Assembly: GCA_005789565.1 (NCBI GenBank)
Contig: SXXL01000006.1
Location: forward strand, 1 to 64,000
Reading direction: 5' to 3'
Source: Bacteroidota bacterium
Lineage (GTDB): Bacteria > Bacteroidota > Bacteroidia > Chitinophagales > Chitinophagaceae
DNA length: 64,000 nucleotides
Shown: positions 29,014 to 37,449 of the stretch, one piece after another
Numbering within the stretch: the stretch's first letter is position 1
Layout: the number at the start of each line of letters is the position of its first letter
Program-made: the position numbers and the translations under genes
The notes under the pieces: generated by a model
Databases searched by the model: none
What the model was told of the DNA's origin: nothing
The model's input: the letters and a program-made list of their open reading frames with translations, nothing else

Positions 29014-30408
29014 TTATTGACCAGTCATTCGCTCCGGCCTCACCCACTCATCAAACTCCTTCCCCGTCACATACCCCAGCCGAATCGCCATCTCCCGCAG
29101 GGTGGTTCCTTCTTTGTGGGCTTTCTGGGCGATCTCGGCGGCTTTGTAGTAACCGATCTTGGTATTGAGAGCGGTTACCAGCATCAGCGAATTCTCGACG
29201 TGTTTGCGGATATTGGCTTCGATGGGTTCGATGCCGCGGGCACATTTCAGGTCGAACGAAACACAGCCTTCGCCGATCAGTCGGGCACTGTGCAGGAAAT
29301 TATAGATCATGACGGGCTTGAACACATTGAGTTCAAAATGGCCGTTCGCACCACCGATGTTGATGGCCACATCATTGCCCAGCACTTGCGCCGCGATCAT
29401 GGTCAGCGCTTCGCATTGGGTGGGATTTACTTTACCGGGCATGATCGAGGAACCCGGTTCGTTATCGGGAATGAAGATCTCGCCGATGCCGCTGCGGGGA
29501 CCAGAAGAGAGCATCCGTATATCATTGGCGATCTTCATCAAACTCACCGCCACGGTCTTCAAGGCTCCATGCGCTTCCACAATGGCGTCGTGGGCTGCCA
29601 AGGCCTCGAATTTATTGGGTGCCGTTACAAACGGCAGACCGGTGAGGGCCGCAATGTGTTTGGCTACGTTCTTGGCATAGTTGGGTGGCGTATTGATGCC
29701 GGTGCCTACCGCAGTGCCGCCAAGCGCAAGCTCACTCAAATGCGCGAGGGAATATCGAATGGCCTTCATGCCATGGTCGAGCTGTGCCACATAGCCGCTG
29801 AATTCCTGTCCCAGTGTCAGCGGCGTGGCATCCATGAAGTGGGTGCGACCGATCTTGACCACTTTATTGAACTGCTTACTTTTCTTGGCCAACGTATCCC
29901 GCACTTGTTGGATGCCGGGCAGCGTGGTCTCCATCAGCATTTTCTAGGCAGCGATGTGCATCGCGGTGGGAAACGTGTCGTTGGAGGACTGCGATTTGTT
30001 TACATCATCGTTTGGATGCAGAAACTTGACCTTATCCGTCAGCGCCCCACCTTTGATCACGTGTCCGCGGTAAGCGATCACCTCATTGACGTTCATATTA
30101 CTCTGCGTGCCCGATCCGGTTTGCCATACGACCAGCGGGAATTGATCATCCAATTTTCCTTTCAGGATCTCGTCACATACTTTTCCGATCAATTGGGACT
30201 TGTTCTTGGCCAGCACACCCGCTTCCTGGTTGGTGAGGGCGGCGGCTTTTTTCAGGTAGGCAAAAGCCCGGATGATCTCCAATGGCATCCGGTTGATGTC
30301 CTGCGCAATGCGAAAATTATCAATGCTGCGTTGGGTTTGCGCACCATAGTAGGCGTCGATCGGCACTTTGACCTCCCCCATGGTGTCTTTTTCGATTCGG
30401 AATTGCAT
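29014..30408 (-). pseudogene. fumC: Class II fumarate hydratase interrupted by an in-frame TAG at 29944-29946; two collinear ORFs of 154 and 308 aa
   Basis: ORF 30408-29944: [20 protein letters not shown]...[16 protein letters not shown]-stop. ORF 29940-29014: [50 protein letters not shown]...[17 protein letters not shown]. Same frame, only TAG AAA between them. Status (nonsense, split gene or sequencing error) unresolved. Confidence 0.7.
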
Positions 30409-30412
30409 AGTG

Positions 30413-30420
30413 CAAAGGTA
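30413..30420 (-). promoter_or_regulatory. TAnnTTTG -7-like element for fumC
   Basis: TACCTTTG on the minus strand, 5 nt upstream of the fumC ATG. Confidence 0.5.
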
Positions 30421-30424
30421 GGAA

Positions 30425-30511
30425 AGATGAAGGGTGAAAGATGAAGGGTGAAGGGTGAAAGATGAAGGGTTGGTAGGTCAAAAGTTCACCCTTCATCTTT
30501 CATCCTTCAAC
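30425..30511. repeat. Heptanucleotide hairpin element, GATGAAG/GGTGAAG class
   Basis: Arms 30447-30470 GGTGAAGGGTGAAAGATGAAGGGT and 30488-30511 (RC GTTGAAGGATGAAAGATGAAGGGT), 22/24 identical. Confidence 0.92.
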
Positions 30512-31277
30512 TAAATCTCGGGTTTCGTTTCTCGAGAAACGCCCCCACGCCTTCTTTCATCTCGTCGGTGCCGAAGCATTCGCCGAAGCGGCGGACTTCC
30601 TCGGCATACCCGGCATCGTTGGGGGAGCCGCAGGCATTCACGGCGGCGATCACATGTCTCACGGCATTAGGACCTTTCGTGAGGATCGTCGCCATTAATT
30701 TTTTGGATTCTTCCAACAAGGCATCTGCGGGGTAGACCTGATTGACCAACCCGATGCGATAAGCTTCGGCCGCAGATATCATATTTCCGCTCATCATCAG
30801 TTCCATTGCTCGACCCTTGCCCACCAGCTGGGTGAGTCGCTGCGTACCACCGTAGCCGGGAATCAATCCCAGGTTCACTTCGGGCTGACCAAACTTCGCG
30901 TTTTCACTGGCCAACCGCACATGACAACTCATAGCCAACTCACAGCCGCCACCCAATGCAAATCCATTGACGGCGGCGAGAATGGGTTTGGAACTACGTT
31001 CGATCCGAAAAAAACAATCCTGTCCGCGCTTGGACAATGCCATGGCCTCCTCTTTGCCCAGCGAGGTAAACTCGCTGATGTCGGCCCCGGCCACGAAGGC
31101 CTTGGGACCGGCACCGGTCAGGATCACCCCGCGAATGTTTGGATCGGCCTCCACCTCGTCCATCAATAAAAAAAGATCATCAAACACCGAGCGGTTCAGG
31201 GCATTGAGTTTATCGGGGCGATTCAGAGTCACCGTCAGGATACCATTCTCCAGCGCGGTCAATAGTGTTTGATACAT
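30507..31277 (-). CDS. Enoyl-CoA hydratase/isomerase (crotonase) family
   Basis: ILTGAGPKAFVAGADISEF, AAVNGFALGGGCELAMSCHVRLASENAKFGQPEVNLGLIPGYGGTQRL. Confidence 0.94.
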   Translation of the reverse strand: MYQTLLTALENGILTVTLNRPDKLNALNRSVFDDLFLLMDEVEADPNIRGVILTGAGPKAFVAGADISEFTSLGKEEAMALSKRGQDCFFRIERSSKPILAAVNGFALGGGCELAMSCHVRLASENAKFGQPEVNLGLIPGYGGTQRLTQLVGKGRAMELMMSGNMISAAEAYRIGLVNQVYPADALLEESKKLMATILTKGPNAVRHVIAAVNACGSPNDAGYAEEVRRFGECFGTDEMKEGVGAFLEKRNPRFS

Positions 31278-31286
31278 AAATAAGAA

Positions 31287-31700
31287 TTAGAATGATCTGT
31301 TTTCCTTCACCCATTGTTGGATATAGGTGACGATCTCCTGCATCGGAGAGCCCGGTGCGAATAATTGACCAACACCCATTTCCCGCAGCGCTTGCATGTC
31401 CGCCTCCGGAATGATGCCGCCACCAGTGAGCAGCACATCGTTCAATCCTTTTTCTTTCAGAAGTCCGATGAGCTTCGGAAAGACGGTCATGTGTGCCCCG
31501 GATAGTATGCTGATGCCGATGGCATCCACATCCTCTTGCAGCGCCGCATTCACTACCATTTCAGGTGTCTGGCGTAGACCCGTATATATGACTTCCATTC
31601 CCGCATCCCGCAGGGCGGTGGCGATCACCTTGGCGCCGCGAGCGTGTCCATCCAGACCAACTTTGGCGACCAGTACGCGTATGGGACGATTCGAGCTCAT
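31287..31700 (-). CDS. Methylmalonyl-CoA mutase-type cobalamin-binding domain protein
   Basis: [81 protein letters not shown] box for B12 binding. Confidence 0.92.
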   Translation of the reverse strand: MSSNRPIRVLVAKVGLDGHARGAKVIATALRDAGMEVIYTGLRQTPEMVVNAALQEDVDAIGISILSGAHMTVFPKLIGLLKEKGLNDVLLTGGGIIPEADMQALREMGVGQLFAPGSPMQEIVTYIQQWVKENRSF

Positions 31701-31712
31701 CAGTTTACAAAT

Positions 31713-33245
31713 TTAGTTGTTCGACAATTGAGCGGTGAGCAACCCGATGCGCTGGATCGTTTCCTCTTTTCCGAGAATATCGGCGATGTCAAATACACCC
31801 GGACCAAACTTACCACCCACCAACATGATGCGAAGCGGTAACATCAACTCACCCGGCTTGATCGATCGTTCCGAAGCCAATGATTTGAACAACTCCTCCA
31901 ACTTCGCTGCCTGCCACTCGGTCTCCGAACCATACCTCGTTACTAATTCATGGAAAAAGGATGTTTTCTCCGCATTCCACTTTGGTTCAATCGCCGCCCG
32001 ATCCACCTCCTGCGGATATTCAAAGAAGTATCGCGTCTGCTCCACAAAATCCGTCAACAAATGACAACGATCCCGAACTAACGCAACTATCTTCTCCCAC
32101 TTCAAACTATTTAAACTACTCAAACTACTCAAACTTTCAAACTGACTCCGAACGCTGAACGCCAAACGCTGAACTGGCTCTCTCAAGAGCCACTCGTGGT
32201 TGAACCACTTCGCCTTCTCGTAATCAAACTTCGCCCCGGAACTATGCACCCGTTCCATCGAAAAGGCCTGTACCAGTTCTTCCAGTGAGAACAATTCCTT
32301 CTCGGTGCCGTCATTCCAACCCAGCAAAGCCAATAAGTTGATGAATGCTTCGGGCAGAAAACCGCGCTCCCGAAATCCCTCCACGTTTTCGCCGGTTTTG
32401 GGATCTGTCCAGTTCATGGCAAACACCGGAAAACCGTATTTGGCGCCGTCGCGTTTGCTGAGTTTTCCGTTTGGTCCCAGTATCAACGGCAGGTGCGCCC
32501 ACTCAGGCATGGCCGCTCGTCCGAATAATTTTTCCCAGAGCCGAACGTGTACGGGCGCGGATGGAAGCCACTCTTCTCCGCGAAACGCATGGGAGATCTG
32601 CATCAGGTGGTCATCGACCACCACGGCCAAATGATAGGTGGGCATGCCGTCGGCTTTCAAGAGGACTTTGTCATCCACCGTGCTCATATCAAACGATACC
32701 TCGCCGCGGATCATATCCGTAAAACCGATCATTCCGGTGCCGGGCATCAGGATCCGGATCACGTGGGGGGTGCCGGCTGACAATAACCGATCCACTTCCT
32801 CGGGGGAGAGGGTGAGGGAGTTGCGCATCCGAAGCCGAAGGGTATGATCGTATTGGGGAGCGGGATTTTGATCGGACTTGTACTGCTCGCGCATCGCTTC
32901 CAGTTCGGCGGGTGTGTCGAATGCATAGTAGGCATCGCCTTGGGCGATCAGCTTTTCGGCGTAATCGCGATAGAGTGGTTTGCGTTCGCTTTGGCGGTAG
33001 GGACCAAAATCGCCGCCATGCTGTACACTTTCATCGGGTTCCAGTCCGCACCAGCGCAAACAATCGAAGATGTATTCTTCGGCGCCGGGCACATAACGGC
33101 TTTGGTCGGTGTCTTCGATGCGGACTATGAAATCACCGCCGTGCTTCTTGGCAAATAGGTAGTTGTAGAGGACGGTCCGCACCCCACCCAGGTGAAGGCC
33201 GCCGGTGGGACTCGGCGCAAATCGGACGCGGACTTTTTTGGACAT
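31713..33245 (-). CDS. gltX: Glutamyl-tRNA synthetase
   Basis: VRVRFAPSPTGGLHLGGVRTVLYNYLFAKKHGG, GKLSKRDGAKYGFPVF; start at MSKKVRV. Confidence 0.96.
   Translation of the reverse strand: MSKKVRVRFAPSPTGGLHLGGVRTVLYNYLFAKKHGGDFIVRIEDTDQSRYVPGAEEYIFDCLRWCGLEPDESVQHGGDFGPYRQSERKPLYRDYAEKLIAQGDAYYAFDTPAELEAMREQYKSDQNPAPQYDHTLRLRMRNSLTLSPEEVDRLLSAGTPHVIRILMPGTGMIGFTDMIRGEVSFDMSTVDDKVLLKADGMPTYHLAVVVDDHLMQISHAFRGEEWLPSAPVHVRLWEKLFGRAAMPEWAHLPLILGPNGKLSKRDGAKYGFPVFAMNWTDPKTGENVEGFRERGFLPEAFINLLALLGWNDGTEKELFSLEELVQAFSMERVHSSGAKFDYEKAKWFNHEWLLREPVQRLAFSVRSQFESLSSLSSLNSLKWEKIVALVRDRCHLLTDFVEQTRYFFEYPQEVDRAAIEPKWNAEKTSFFHELVTRYGSETEWQAAKLEELFKSLASERSIKPGELMLPLRIMLVGGKFGPGVFDIADILGKEETIQRIGLLTAQLSNN
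32102..32174. repeat. Heptanucleotide plus nonanucleotide array lying inside gltX
   Basis: Reverse strand: GTTCAGC GTTTGGC GTTCAGC GTTCGGA then CAGTTTGAAAGTTTGAGTAGTTTGAGTAGTTTAAATAGTTTGAA; encodes VQRLAFSVRSQFESLSSLSSLNSLK. Confidence 0.88.
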
Positions 33246-33249
33246 GCCG

Positions 33250-33284
33250 CAAAGATAACCCATGGGAACAGGCGGTTATCTTTG
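33250..33284. promoter_or_regulatory. Symmetric divergent promoter pair (gltX minus / deacetylase plus)
   Basis: CAAAGATAACC (33250-33260) and GGTTATCTTTG (33274-33284) form a perfect 11-bp inverted repeat, each half containing TATCTTTG pointing outward. Confidence 0.6.
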
Positions 33285-33289
33285 TTCCG

Positions 33290-33922
33290 ATGCGTGATTA
33301 TTGGACCCAGACACCCCGGTGGCTACCTTGGCTTTACCCCAACCGGGTTTGGCGGATGCCTGCGTTCGAAAAAACGATCTATCTGACCTTCGATGATGGT
33401 CCCCACCCCGACATCACCCCCTTCGTTCTAGATCAGCTCGGTCGCTACCAGGCAAAGGCACATTTTTTTTGCATCGGGCAGAATGTGGACCGTTATTCGG
33501 AGACCTATCAATCCATTCAAGCTGGCGGACACGGCATTGGAAACCACACGCAACACCATGTGAACGGATGGAAAACGTCTTCCGCCGATTATTTGGCCGA
33601 CGTAACGCTGGCCGCTGCCCGCATCGATTCCAATTGGTTTCGCCCGCCTTACGGTCGTCTCCGCAGCCAACAGGCTCGCTCCATTCTTACTCATTTTCCG
33701 CAGATGCGCATCGCGATGTGGGATGTGCTCAGTGGCGATTTTGACCGAAGCCGGGACGGGGAGTACTGTGCCCGGCAAGTACAGAACTATGCGGGTCCGG
33801 GTTCTATAGTCGTCCTGCACGATTCCGAAAAAGCCTGGAATCGGTTGAAGGTTTGCCTCCCAAAAGCCCTGGAATACTTCCACAAAAAAGGGTTCCGGTT
33901 CGCAAAACTGCCGGATGCTTAG
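33290..33922 (+). CDS. Polysaccharide deacetylase family protein
   Basis: IYLTFDDGPHPDITPFVLDQLGRYQAKAHFFCIGQNV, GGHGIGNHTQHH, WFRPPYGRLRSQQ. Confidence 0.92.
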   Translation: MRDYWTQTPRWLPWLYPNRVWRMPAFEKTIYLTFDDGPHPDITPFVLDQLGRYQAKAHFFCIGQNVDRYSETYQSIQAGGHGIGNHTQHHVNGWKTSSADYLADVTLAAARIDSNWFRPPYGRLRSQQARSILTHFPQMRIAMWDVLSGDFDRSRDGEYCARQVQNYAGPGSIVVLHDSEKAWNRLKVCLPKALEYFHKKGFRFAKLPDA

Positions 33923-33930
33923 AAAAAGTT

Positions 33931-33960
33931 GGGCCGAGGTGGAAACCCCGGCCCGTTTTA
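33931..33960 (+). terminator. Rho-independent-like terminator after the deacetylase gene
   Basis: GGGCCGaGGTggaaACCcCGGCCC followed by GTTTTA. Confidence 0.7.
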
Positions 33961-34059
33961 ATCCGTACCCTATGAAAACTCGACAAATATAGCAGAAGGG
34001 CCATTTTTGGGACCTTTTTTGCCCTTTTTGGGCCAGAAAATGCAGATTTTTGAAGTTTA

Positions 34060-34830
34060 ATGACCTTTTTAGACAGCCATACCCATATTTATCTGGCGGA
34101 ATTTGATGCCGATCGGTCCGCCATGCTCGACCGGGCCCGGGCTGTCGGGGTTGAAAAAATGCTTCTGCCGGCCATCGACTCCGCTACCCATGAAAGGCAA
34201 TTGATCGTGGAGGCGGACTATCCCGGCCAGTGTTTGTCCATGATGGGATTGCATCCCTGTTCGGCCAAAGAGACGGTGGAGGAGGAATTGAAGATCGTTC
34301 GAGCCTATCTGGAAAAGCGCTCTTTTGTGGCGGTGGGTGAAATCGGGTTGGATCTGTATTGGGACAAAGACCATCTCGACCAGCAATACCTGGCTTTTGA
34401 ACGGCAGATCGAGTGGGCATTGGAGTTTGATTTGCCCATTGTTATTCATTCAAGGGATTCGATGGATCGTTGCATCGAGGTGGTTAAAAAGTATCAACGG
34501 GGAAACCTGCGCGGGGTATTCCATTGTTTTTCGGGTTCGGTCGATTCGGCCCGTCGTATCATCGACCTGGGATTTTATTTGGGGATCGGAGGGGTGATCA
34601 CGTATAAGAATGCCGGCTTGCCGGCGGTGATCGCACAGCTATCCCTGGATCATTTGATCTTGGAGACCGATGCGCCGTATTTGTCGCCCGTGCCCTACCG
34701 CGGCAAGCGAAACGAGCCGAGCTATCTTACGATCGTTGCCGAAAAGATCGCGGAGGCAAAATTTTGCTCCGTCAAGGAAGTGGCGGAGCAAACAACCGCC
34801 AATGCGAAACAATTGTTTCGACTCACCTGA
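34060..34830 (+). CDS. tatD: TatD-family hydrolase
   Basis: FLDSHTHIYLAEFDADR, GEIGLDLYWDKDHLDQQ, HCFSGSVDSARRII, LILETDAPYLSPVPYRGKRNEPSYL. Confidence 0.94.
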   Translation: MTFLDSHTHIYLAEFDADRSAMLDRARAVGVEKMLLPAIDSATHERQLIVEADYPGQCLSMMGLHPCSAKETVEEELKIVRAYLEKRSFVAVGEIGLDLYWDKDHLDQQYLAFERQIEWALEFDLPIVIHSRDSMDRCIEVVKKYQRGNLRGVFHCFSGSVDSARRIIDLGFYLGIGGVITYKNAGLPAVIAQLSLDHLILETDAPYLSPVPYRGKRNEPSYLTIVAEKIAEAKFCSVKEVAEQTTANAKQLFRLT

Positions 34831-34860
34831 CCTGTTACATTTTTTTCGATTCGGGCACTA

Positions 34861-35796
34861 ATGAGTAAAAATAATTTTATGAAAGTCCGGATCACGCTCT
34901 GTATGGTTTTTTATGTTCAGGTGGTGTTGGCCCAGACCAATCCACCCCCCGATGGCAAGCAGGATGCGGCCGGCCATACTTCGTATTACCCCGGAAACAT
35001 GCCGTTGGTGATTAGCGTGCCGCATGGGGGTACATGGAACTTGACCGACATAAAGGACCGCGACTGTGAGGGAGCGGTGACGGTGACAGATCGCGATACG
35101 AAAGAGTTGGCCTTTGAGATATCGGATGCTCTTTCCAAATACCACGGTATGCGCCCTTACCTGATCGTTTGTAACATAACCCGCAAGGACGTGGACCAGA
35201 ATCGGGAGATCAACGAGGGTACCTGCGGCAATCCGGAGATGGCCATTCCCTGGCAAACCTTTCATGAATACATCGATACTGCTTTGGCGGAGGCTGTTCG
35301 TAGATTCGGATATTGTCTGTACATCGACTTGCATGGGCATGGCCACCCCGAGCAACGCCTGGAACTTGGCTACCTGATCTCCGATAAAAAATTGATGCCT
35401 TTTTATGAGCAGACCGAAATGGTAACGGAACGCAACACCTCGCTCGGAAATCTCCTGCAGCGCAAGGACGTCGGTTCACTTCGGGATTGGCTGTTCGGTG
35501 AAAGATCGTTTGGTACCCTGATGGCTGCCAAGGGATATCCATCGGTACCCAGCCAGCAGGATCCGTATCCGAAAGAAGGCGAGAAATACTTCAATGGTGG
35601 TTACAACACCAAGCGCTACACAGGTGTGAATTATCCCAATGTGTTCGGTTGGCAGATCGAAAGCAACTACCAGCGGGTTCGGGATCCGAAAGGACGACCG
35701 GCTTTTGCGATCGCCTTCAGTGAGGTGATCACTTCCTTCATTCGTCAATTCCCCTTTGTGAAGATGCCGACTTCCGTAGCGGATGGGGTACGGTAA
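34861..35796 (+). CDS. Exported N-formylglutamate amidohydrolase-like protein
   Basis: Signal peptide-like VRITLCMVFYVQVVLAQ; LVISVPHGGTWN, CNITRKDVDQNREINEGTCGN, YIDLHGHGHPEQRLELGYLIS. Confidence 0.78.
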   Translation: MSKNNFMKVRITLCMVFYVQVVLAQTNPPPDGKQDAAGHTSYYPGNMPLVISVPHGGTWNLTDIKDRDCEGAVTVTDRDTKELAFEISDALSKYHGMRPYLIVCNITRKDVDQNREINEGTCGNPEMAIPWQTFHEYIDTALAEAVRRFGYCLYIDLHGHGHPEQRLELGYLISDKKLMPFYEQTEMVTERNTSLGNLLQRKDVGSLRDWLFGERSFGTLMAAKGYPSVPSQQDPYPKEGEKYFNGGYNTKRYTGVNYPNVFGWQIESNYQRVRDPKGRPAFAIAFSEVITSFIRQFPFVKMPTSVADGVR

Positions 35797-35799
35797 GGA

Positions 35800-36360
35800 T
35801 CAGGGCCGGTGTTCCAATGTTTTCGCCCAGTCCAGGTGGCTGCGGAGTCGTTTGATTCCCTGATGCAGGTGGTTGCGGGCGATCTGATAATCTAAAGAGA
35901 GTATGGCACAGATCTCCCGGTAGGGTAGGGCCAGATAAAATCGCAGGTAGATCACCTCTCGTTGACGGGGTGAGAGTTCGTCCATGGCATCCACCAGCCG
36001 GCGATTTCGTTCGGCATCTGTTTCTTGCCGCATGCGAAAATCTTCCGGACTGAGTACAAAGGGTTCTGTTTGTGTTTCGATCGCTCTTCGTTCCACCTCC
36101 TTTCGGCGCGAGCGGATCAGTTTGTATCGAAGGGATTGAAGTAGGTAACCCAGGATTGACAGAACAGGCTTGGGTTCTCGTTGTTGCCAGATCTCGATGA
36201 AAAGGTCTTGTATCAGATCATTGATCGCCTCCCGGTCGGGATGCAGCTTATGGGCATAACGATACAGCCCGGCATAATGCCTTTCGAACAGCTTGGCCAA
36301 AGCTTCTTTGTTGCCTTGGCGAAAGCTATCCCACAGTATATCATCTGTCAGGGCTTGCAA
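35800..36360 (-). CDS. ECF-type RNA polymerase sigma factor (FecI-like)
   Basis: Region 2 FERHYAGLYRYAHKLHPDREAINDLIQDLFIEIWQQRE; region 4 LSPRQREVIYLRFYLALPYREICAILSLDYQIARNHLHQGIKRLR. Confidence 0.93.
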   Translation of the reverse strand: MQALTDDILWDSFRQGNKEALAKLFERHYAGLYRYAHKLHPDREAINDLIQDLFIEIWQQREPKPVLSILGYLLQSLRYKLIRSRRKEVERRAIETQTEPFVLSPEDFRMRQETDAERNRRLVDAMDELSPRQREVIYLRFYLALPYREICAILSLDYQIARNHLHQGIKRLRSHLDWAKTLEHRP

Positions 36361-36438
36361 TCGTTGGTCTTGGTACTTAAAAATAGCGTTTTAGACCTGT
36401 TACAAGTCCACATTTTTATACACTATGCAATTGTACCT

Positions 36439-37440
36439 ATGCCGCTCCACCCTCATTTCCCCTTTCATTCCGCAGACCAATTGCTGCTCGATGAGCGTTT
36501 TTTGGCCTGGGCGGCTGGAAAGGATGACACGGCGGCCACGGAGTGGATCGAATCACTCCGGCGGGTGTCGGAGGGTCAGGAAGAGGAGGTGCTCGATGCC
36601 TTATCGATCTACAGCGCTTTACATCGTGAGGAGATCGAGATATCCGGGGTGTGGGAGCAGCGTGACCGTCTGCTGGAGCGGCTGGAACGGGAAACTTCCC
36701 CAGCCCATTCCGGGAGGGCCTCTCTAAAAAGCCATCGTCGACTTTTTCAGTCTGTGGGAATTCTTTTCGTCCTTCTGTTGGGGGGATGGTTATTTTTTAA
36801 GACCCAACCGGCAGACCGGAATACATTGACCGGGCAGGGAACAGCTGCCAAGCTGCCGGATGGAACGGTGGTCTCGCTCCGGGGTAAAAGCACTATTTCC
36901 TATGCCGACGGGTTGGAATCCAAAGACGTGCGTGAGGTGTGGGTGAAAGGGGAGGCTCAGTTTGAGGTCACCCACCGTGCCGACCATCAGCCCTTTGTGG
37001 TGCACACGGATGCCTTTGATGTGCAGGTGACCGGCACCCGCTTTATTGTGAACAATGATTCGAAAGAGGCTAGTGTCTTACTGCAAGAGGGTTCGGTGAG
37101 TTTATTGTTTCCCGGGGGAGAGGTCGTGAGCATGAAACCCGGCGATTACTTTTCCTGGTCGCCCAAGTCTGTTGATCCGGCCTTGCCCGCACCACCTGTT
37201 TTATCAAACCTCGAACGCCATATTGTATTTGAGAATACACCTTTTCTCCAGGTTGCCCTTGAGATAGAAAGGCGGTATGGTGTTCAGGTGGAGATACTCA
37301 CCCCGGCTTTGCAGGATAAGCTGATCACGGGTATTTTACCGAACAATGACCTTCCCGTGTTGCTCCGGGCGTTGGAATCGGCTATGGATTGCTTGATCAC
37401 CCAGCAAAAACAGATCATCTACATTAAAACCGCTTTATAA
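36439..37440 (+). CDS. FecR-family anti-sigma factor
   Basis: GTAAKLPDGTVVSLRGKSTISY, REVWVKGEAQFEVTHRADHQPFVVHTDAFDVQVTGTRFIVNN; divergent to the sigma gene, upstream of susC. Confidence 0.93.
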   Translation: MPLHPHFPFHSADQLLLDERFLAWAAGKDDTAATEWIESLRRVSEGQEEEVLDALSIYSALHREEIEISGVWEQRDRLLERLERETSPAHSGRASLKSHRRLFQSVGILFVLLLGGWLFFKTQPADRNTLTGQGTAAKLPDGTVVSLRGKSTISYADGLESKDVREVWVKGEAQFEVTHRADHQPFVVHTDAFDVQVTGTRFIVNNDSKEASVLLQEGSVSLLFPGGEVVSMKPGDYFSWSPKSVDPALPAPPVLSNLERHIVFENTPFLQVALEIERRYGVQVEILTPALQDKLITGILPNNDLPVLLRALESAMDCLITQQKQIIYIKTAL

Positions 37441-37449
37441 CCATTGCTT

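Noticed and set aside
29014-30408. TAG in fumC considered evidence of genome-wide TAG recoding
   Set aside because: TAG terminates several neighbouring intact genes (rnc, mce, gldG, murF-alr, iscU), so recoding is not supported.
29017-30444. 475-aa plus-strand ORF opposite fumC
   Set aside because: Antisense shadow ORF; the minus strand encodes unmistakable fumarase motifs.
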